Shown: piece after piece, positions 60,264 to 64,000 of the stretch | Layout of the letters: every line of letters begins with the position of its first letter | Numbering within the stretch: position 1 is the stretch's first letter | DNA from: Fictibacillus arsenicus | GTDB taxonomy: Bacteria; Bacillota; Bacilli; Bacillales; Fictibacillaceae | Assembly (NCBI RefSeq): GCF_001999465.1 | Contig: NZ_MQMF01000002.1 | Location: 930,001 to 994,000, forward strand | DNA: 64,000 nucleotides | Reading direction: 5' to 3' | Program-made: the position numbers and the translations under genes | The notes under the pieces: model-generated | The model's database searches: none | What the model was told of the DNA's origin: nothing | Seen by the model: only the letters and a program-made list of their open reading frames with translations

Positions 60264-61223
60264 ATGTCTACACAAACTACATCACTAGTTAAAACATTAA
60301 ATCTGAAAAACTTTACACACGGCACTTCTGAACAGCGCAAAGATTTTGCTGCTCAGTTTGAAGCTGGTCTGAAAGAAACAGGTTTTATCATTTTAGAAGG
60401 TCATGGTGTGAACACTCACTTAATCGAGAAAAACTATGAACTGTGGGAAAAGTTTTTCACTCTTGATACAGAAATTAAGCAAAAGTATGAAGGTGTTGAA
60501 GGCGGAGCTCGCGGATACACTGGATTCGGAAAAGAACATGCGAAGAATCGTTCAGTTGGAGATCTAAAAGAATTCTTCCACGTGGGCCAAGAGCTTCCGG
60601 TTGGACATCCGCTTTCAAGTGATTATGCAGCTAACGTTTGGCCAGAAGAAGTAGCTGAGCTTCGTCAATTTGCTTTGAACTTTTATCGTGAATTAGAGCG
60701 TGTTGCTCGCAACATGCTTGAAGCATTAGCGATTCAAATGGACCTTCGTCCAAGATTTTTTGCTGATATGATCCAAGACGGAAACAGCATTCTTCGTGCA
60801 ATCCACTACCCGCCTCTTGATGATTCAATGGATAAAGGTGCGATCCGTGCAGGTGAACATGAAGATATTAACTTGATCACTCTTTTAGTAGAATCAACGG
60901 CTTCTGGCCTAGAGCTTCTGACTCGTGAAGGAGAATGGGTGCCTGTTAAAGCTGAAAAAGGACAAATTATCGTTGACGCTGGGGACATGCTTTCCCGCAT
61001 CACGAATGAAGTGATCCCGGCAACCACTCACCGTGTAGTAAATCCTGAAGGTGAGAACACATCTCGTTATTCCATGCCGTTCTTCGTACATCCATATCCG
61101 AATTCATTGTTGGAGACGATTCCTTCATGCATCTCTGAAGATAATCCTGAGAAGTATCCGCCGATCACAGCTGGCGACTTCTTATATGAACGTCTTGTTG
61201 AAATCGGTCTAATCAAAAAATAA
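60264..61223 (+). CDS. Isopenicillin N synthase-like 2-oxoglutarate/Fe(II) dioxygenase
   Basis: The 319-residue protein matches the 2OG-Fe(II) oxygenase family: GFIILEGHGV near residue 38, GYTGFGKEHAKN near 85, GEHEDINLITLL near 205 (HxD), ATTHRVVNP near 258 (distal His) and RYSMPFFVHP near 270 (RxS for the co-substrate). It oxidises an unknown small molecule; there is no non-ribosomal peptide synthetase nearby, so no beta-lactam role is implied. ATG at 60264 has GGGGGCTATTTAAT upstream; the in-frame start at 60189 lacks a site. Confidence 0.87.
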   Translation: MSTQTTSLVKTLNLKNFTHGTSEQRKDFAAQFEAGLKETGFIILEGHGVNTHLIEKNYELWEKFFTLDTEIKQKYEGVEGGARGYTGFGKEHAKNRSVGDLKEFFHVGQELPVGHPLSSDYAANVWPEEVAELRQFALNFYRELERVARNMLEALAIQMDLRPRFFADMIQDGNSILRAIHYPPLDDSMDKGAIRAGEHEDINLITLLVESTASGLELLTREGEWVPVKAEKGQIIVDAGDMLSRITNEVIPATTHRVVNPEGENTSRYSMPFFVHPYPNSLLETIPSCISEDNPEKYPPITAGDFLYERLVEIGLIKK

Positions 61224-61229
61224 GCAAAG

Positions 61230-61260
61230 AAAAGCTGGTCCAAAGGGATCAGCTTTTTTA
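61230..61260. terminator. Intrinsic terminator after the 2OG dioxygenase
   Basis: AAGCTGGTCC/GGATCAGCTT (one mismatch) then TTTTTTATT; the last bases overlap the end of the convergent gene. Confidence 0.82.
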
Positions 61261-61740
61261 TTGTACAACATACCCGCTATATGGTTTTTCCCACTCTCTT
61301 TCCTGCATCGTTTGCAGCATGCCTACCTTCCACTTATTCTTTTTATTAAAAGAAATATATACATCCCGATATTTTTTCTCTTGACCGTTTTCCACCATAA
61401 CGAGATCGACATAGCCAATAGGCCAGCCGTCGTTCATACGAATACTTAAGTCGTCGTAAGACTTAATATAAGTCCCTTCTGTAAACAACTTCTTGTTTCT
61501 GTTTACCCAGATACCTTTTGCGTTTTCCTCAGAAATTGTTACGTCTTCGTCATACGCACCATTGTAAAAATAAATCTGATCAAACGCTTCTTCAAAGTTT
61601 TGATTCGCTGCATGTTTTAAAAACTGTGACGCCTGTTGGTTCGCTTGGAATTTCACCAATAGGTCTGGACCAAAAAGTAAAGAAAAACCGACTAAGAAAA
61701 AGCCCGTTACTATCCAAATAACTTTTCTGAAGTTCTTCAT
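61258..61740 (-). CDS. Hypothetical membrane-anchored protein
   Basis: The 160-residue protein has an N-terminal membrane helix (residues ~8-26) and an outside domain of about 130 residues with no motif I recognise. It resembles short NTF2-like extracytoplasmic domains by pattern only. AGAGGTATTTTTT precedes the ATG. Confidence 0.7.
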   Translation of the reverse strand: MKNFRKVIWIVTGFFLVGFSLLFGPDLLVKFQANQQASQFLKHAANQNFEEAFDQIYFYNGAYDEDVTISEENAKGIWVNRNKKLFTEGTYIKSYDDLSIRMNDGWPIGYVDLVMVENGQEKKYRDVYISFNKKNKWKVGMLQTMQEREWEKPYSGYVVQ

Positions 61741-61851
61741 AAAAAATACCTCTATTCTGTTTTCTTCATATTATCCATTTATTGTAATTATTTCTATGTT
61801 AATTCCATGATAGATACATGATAAAGAAAACTTTGCTGACACCTTAACTTG

Positions 61852-61886
61852 CAAAAACAGCCCTCTTATTCTGCTGAGGGCTGTCT
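61852..61886 (-). terminator. Intrinsic terminator overlapping the mscL end
   Basis: ACAGCCCTC/GAGGGCTGT 9-bp stem followed on the minus strand by TTTTTG. Confidence 0.82.
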
Positions 61887-62327
61887 AACTACTTCATCAT
61901 CATTTAAATCTGCTGTACAATTTTGGCACTTAATTGCTCTTAAAGGGATCGTAGATAAGCAATATTTGCATTCTTTTGTATCTGGTTCTTTCACTTCTTC
62001 TTTCTTTTTCAAACGGTTGATCTGTTTCACAACTAGGAAAATAACAAGAGCAATGATTAAAAAATTGATGAGTGTATTAATAAAAAGACCATAATTCAGA
62101 GTTGCTGCTCCTGCTTTTTGGGCTTCACCCAATGAGGAATAATCTCCTTTTCCGAGGTTTATGTATAAGTTGCTAAAATCTACTTTCCCTAGCAATAGGC
62201 CGATTGGAGGCATAATTACATCTTCAACTAAAGAAGTTACAATCTTTCCGAATGCTGCTCCGATGATTACCCCAATGGCAAGATCCATCACATTGCCGCG
62301 CATAATAAAGGTCTTAAATTCATTCCA
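61866..62327 (-). CDS. mscL: Large-conductance mechanosensitive channel MscL with C-terminal zinc-ribbon-like tail
   Basis: The 153-residue protein has the MscL core: [20 protein letters not shown] near residue 5 (first helix), [12 protein letters not shown] near 45 and the second helix [18 protein letters not shown] near 88. It releases solutes under hypo-osmotic shock. The tail carries CKYC and CQNC 15 residues apart, a zinc-ribbon pattern found on some MscL proteins. AAAGGAATAAAATTAAG precedes the ATG at 62327; the start at 62375 is less likely. Confidence 0.93.
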   Translation of the reverse strand, partial: WNEFKTFIMRGNVMDLAIGVIIGAAFGKIVTSLVEDVIMPPIGLLLGKVDFSNLYINLGKGDYSSLGEAQKAGAATLNYGLFINTLINFLIIALVIFLVVKQINRLKKKEEVKEPDTKECKYCLSTIPLRAIKCQNCTADLNDDEVVRQPSAE

Positions 62328-62399
62328 CATCTTAATTTTATTCCTTTCTATATGGCTATTTATATGTATAACCATACAATAGATCCTTTAAAACTTCAG

Positions 62400-62588
62400 C
62401 TATGATATCTCTTTAATTACGTTATCAAACAACCAGATGAATCCAGAAAACACAGCGACACCAAAAGAAAGAATAATTACCATCCCTCTCCCAATTGAAG
62501 ACCAAAACCCATTTATACTCCCTATTGCAATTAAACCAAACATAAAAGAAATAGCCGAAAGAAAAAAAATCCATATTATTATAGGCAC
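62400..62588 (-). CDS. Possible small two-helix membrane protein
   Basis: The 62-residue frame has two hydrophobic segments and would start at GTG with only a weak, too-close AGGT upstream; no alternative start exists before an in-frame stop. It could be real or a degraded remnant. I do not recognise it. Confidence 0.4.
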   Translation of the reverse strand: MPIIIWIFFLSAISFMFGLIAIGSINGFWSSIGRGMVIILSFGVAVFSGFIWLFDNVIKEIS

Positions 62589-62696
62589 ACCTAGAAGCTG
62601 TTCATACGCAAGGTGTTAAAAATCACCTAGAAATAACAAACAAAATAAACTTAGCAAACAATGTGACAAAGCTATTTTAAAAGATGACCTAACCAT

Positions 62697-63236
62697 CTAA
62701 ATTCCCTTTAAATCCACTGTAAATATATCCTTCATATCTGTACATATATCTTCATCAAACACCAGCTCGAGCAACTCCACACTTTCAATTCGAGCTGTAA
62801 ACGGCTCTAAATGTTTCGCCGAGTAATCAAAAGCTTCCACGAGCCTTTCATGTGTCAGATGACTCGCTATCGTACAATGAGGAACCCACTGTGACGGGGC
62901 ATATAAAGATTTCGGATCGATTACTCCCTTAAACCGTTCATGATAATTAGTGTGGAATTCTGTTAAATTCGGATCTTTAGTGGGGGCTGCATACAAGGTT
63001 CCGCTGTTTAAAAACATGCCGATTGATGGAAAAAACAACTGAATAGCTAGCTGATTCATAAAATACTGTTCCATCTCTTTTTTAAACAACTCTACTTCGA
63101 GCTCATTATGAGTGGCAATCGTTACATGCGGCCTTATACCGTAATCAGCTATGCCCGCCTTTTTCATTCCATCTCTTAATTTATCAATTTTTTCTTCGGT
63201 TTCCCGATCTAGAAATCCCAGAATTCCGTACATCAT
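62697..63236 (-). CDS. 2'-5' RNA ligase/cyclic phosphodiesterase superfamily protein
   Basis: The 179-residue protein has the two signature tetrapeptides of the 2H family: HVTIATH near residue 37 and HCTIASH near 122. Members hydrolyse cyclic phosphates or ligate RNA ends; the Bacillus YjcG type is of unknown role. CAGGAGCTGAT precedes the ATG (a second ATG follows directly). Confidence 0.85.
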   Translation of the reverse strand: MMYGILGFLDRETEEKIDKLRDGMKKAGIADYGIRPHVTIATHNELEVELFKKEMEQYFMNQLAIQLFFPSIGMFLNSGTLYAAPTKDPNLTEFHTNYHERFKGVIDPKSLYAPSQWVPHCTIASHLTHERLVEAFDYSAKHLEPFTARIESVELLELVFDEDICTDMKDIFTVDLKGI

Positions 63237-63237
63237 A

Positions 63238-63504
63238 TCAGCTCCTGAAAAAAGATTTTATTAAAAGTACAAGACGATTTACGCCGTAGATCAGTAACAC
63301 ATCGATTATTAAAAATTCTATTGAACCACCTAAATCCTCTTCAGGTGTCAGAGTTGAGGACCAGTAGATATAGAAACCAGTTAAAATTAACGCTCCGATT
63401 AATGCTGTCTTCCAGCTTGCGACATTCAACAGGCCGCCAATAAGACCTAGCAATAAACTCAAAACAGGAAAGACAAAGAAAAGGTAAAGCATATTATCTA
63501 ACAT
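63238..63504 (-). CDS. Small membrane protein, unknown function
   Basis: The 88-residue protein has three hydrophobic segments. ATG at 63504 has CTGGGGGTATTTT upstream; an in-frame TTG at 63528 is less likely. It ends two bases before the 2H-family gene start, so both are likely co-transcribed. No family recognised. Confidence 0.7.
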   Translation of the reverse strand: MLDNMLYLFFVFPVLSLLLGLIGGLLNVASWKTALIGALILTGFYIYWSSTLTPEEDLGGSIEFLIIDVLLIYGVNRLVLLIKSFFRS

Positions 63505-63707
63505 AAAATACCCCCAGAACAAATCCAATAATCCTACATTAGCTTTGGTGTAATTATACCTTAATCCAAAGTTTGGTAAATATATGTTTCAGCTTTTTCA
63601 AGTATAAGTACTATTTCGCTCTTGTCCTGAAAAAATGGGCTAATTCCGCCCAAACCTTTAACTTGTACCTTTAATAATCTGTCATTGTAAAGAAGGAGGT
63701 GGGTTAT

Positions 63708-63842
63708 ATGGGATTTAAGTCACACGGAAACAGCTTTGCCTTGATCGTAGTGCTATTTATCTTGTTAATCATCGTTGGGTGTTGCTGGTGCGGTGGTTAC
63801 GGCGGCGGTTACGGCGGCGGTTACGGAGGAGGCTGGTGTTAA
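63708..63842 (+). CDS. YjcZ family sporulation small protein
   Basis: An excellent ribosome site (AGAAGGAGGTGGGTTAT) precedes an ATG at 63708. The 44-residue product has a short polar head, one membrane helix (FALIVVLFILLIIVG) and a CCWCGGYGGGYGGGYGGGWC tail (20 residues). This is the YjcZ/YczN pattern of tiny spore proteins in Bacillaceae. It supports a spore-forming host. Confidence 0.87.
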   Translation: MGFKSHGNSFALIVVLFILLIIVGCCWCGGYGGGYGGGYGGGWC

Positions 63843-63961
63843 TCACCACCTTTCTTCCAAGCTGGAAGTAAGGCGCTGAGTTAATCTAGCAATCAATTGC
63901 GTTAATACCTTTTGCTTAGAAAACCCCTCGAATGACTATAGAGATAGAGAACTAGAGAGAG

Positions 63962-63997
63962 AAAAAAGGCCTGCACTCTTATGAGGGCAGGCTTTAA
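63962..63997 (-). terminator. Intrinsic terminator of a gene right of the window
   Basis: GCCTGCACTC pairs with GAGGGCAGGC (one mismatch) and is followed on the minus strand by TTTTTT; the plus strand has only a weak T-run. It probably ends a minus-strand gene beyond the edge. Confidence 0.65.
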
Positions 63998-64000
63998 ATG

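Noticed and set aside
60264-61223. Beta-lactam biosynthesis from the isopenicillin N synthase-like gene
   Set aside because: The family is broad and no peptide synthetase or other pathway gene is nearby.

Overview
The window looks like chromosome from a low-GC, endospore-forming Gram-positive bacterium of the Bacillaceae. Support: AGGAGG-type ribosome binding sites, frequent TTG/GTG starts, sharp intrinsic terminators, an S-box (SAM) riboswitch, sites resembling Bacillus Fur, CcpA (cre) and CodY boxes, and a YjcZ-type spore small protein. A Fictibacillus-like genus is my inference from gene content only. No rRNA, tRNA, phage, insertion sequence or CRISPR array was seen.

Layout. 1-10 kb: housekeeping and stress genes (two GNATs, sugar isomerase, esterase, MBL hydrolase, VanW protein, ring-cleaving dioxygenase), a two-gene ergothioneine-type operon (egtB-egtD) and a manganese catalase. 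10.3-23.5 kb: a complete lower pathway for anthranilate/3-hydroxyanthranilate. An HpaB-family monooxygenase is followed by 3-hydroxyanthranilate dioxygenase, ACMS decarboxylase, semialdehyde dehydrogenase, RidA-type deaminase, tautomerase, decarboxylase, hydratase, aldolase and acetaldehyde dehydrogenase, giving pyruvate and acetyl-CoA. A TRAP importer and an IclR regulator adjoin it. Its first promoter carries a cre site, a perfect 19-bp palindrome (probable IclR operator) and a 14/15 CodY box; the palindrome recurs upstream of the IclR gene. 23.9-32 kb: an orphan histidine kinase and scattered metabolic genes. 32.1-41.7 kb: a seven-gene hydroxamate-citrate siderophore operon (schizokinen/rhizobactin type) behind two Fur boxes. 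42-46 kb: sfnG under an S-box riboswitch, with a possible 13-codon ORF between them. 46-64 kb: mostly single genes, an oxidoreductase/half-MFS operon with a 22-bp operator, an AbgT/M20 pair, a nuclease-helicase fusion, MscL and a YjcZ-type spore protein.

Non-coding structure is the most unusual part. Eight intergenic gaps each carry a short array of 3-6 degenerate units spaced almost exactly 21 bp apart (20 bp in one). Cores differ between loci, but most contain GGA(T/C)AAA or a close variant. Several arrays share 12-17 bp identities across tens of kilobases, so they look like one dispersed family. Separately, four copies of a ~135-bp element conserve a long hairpin through paired base changes. 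Both families are described in the findings.
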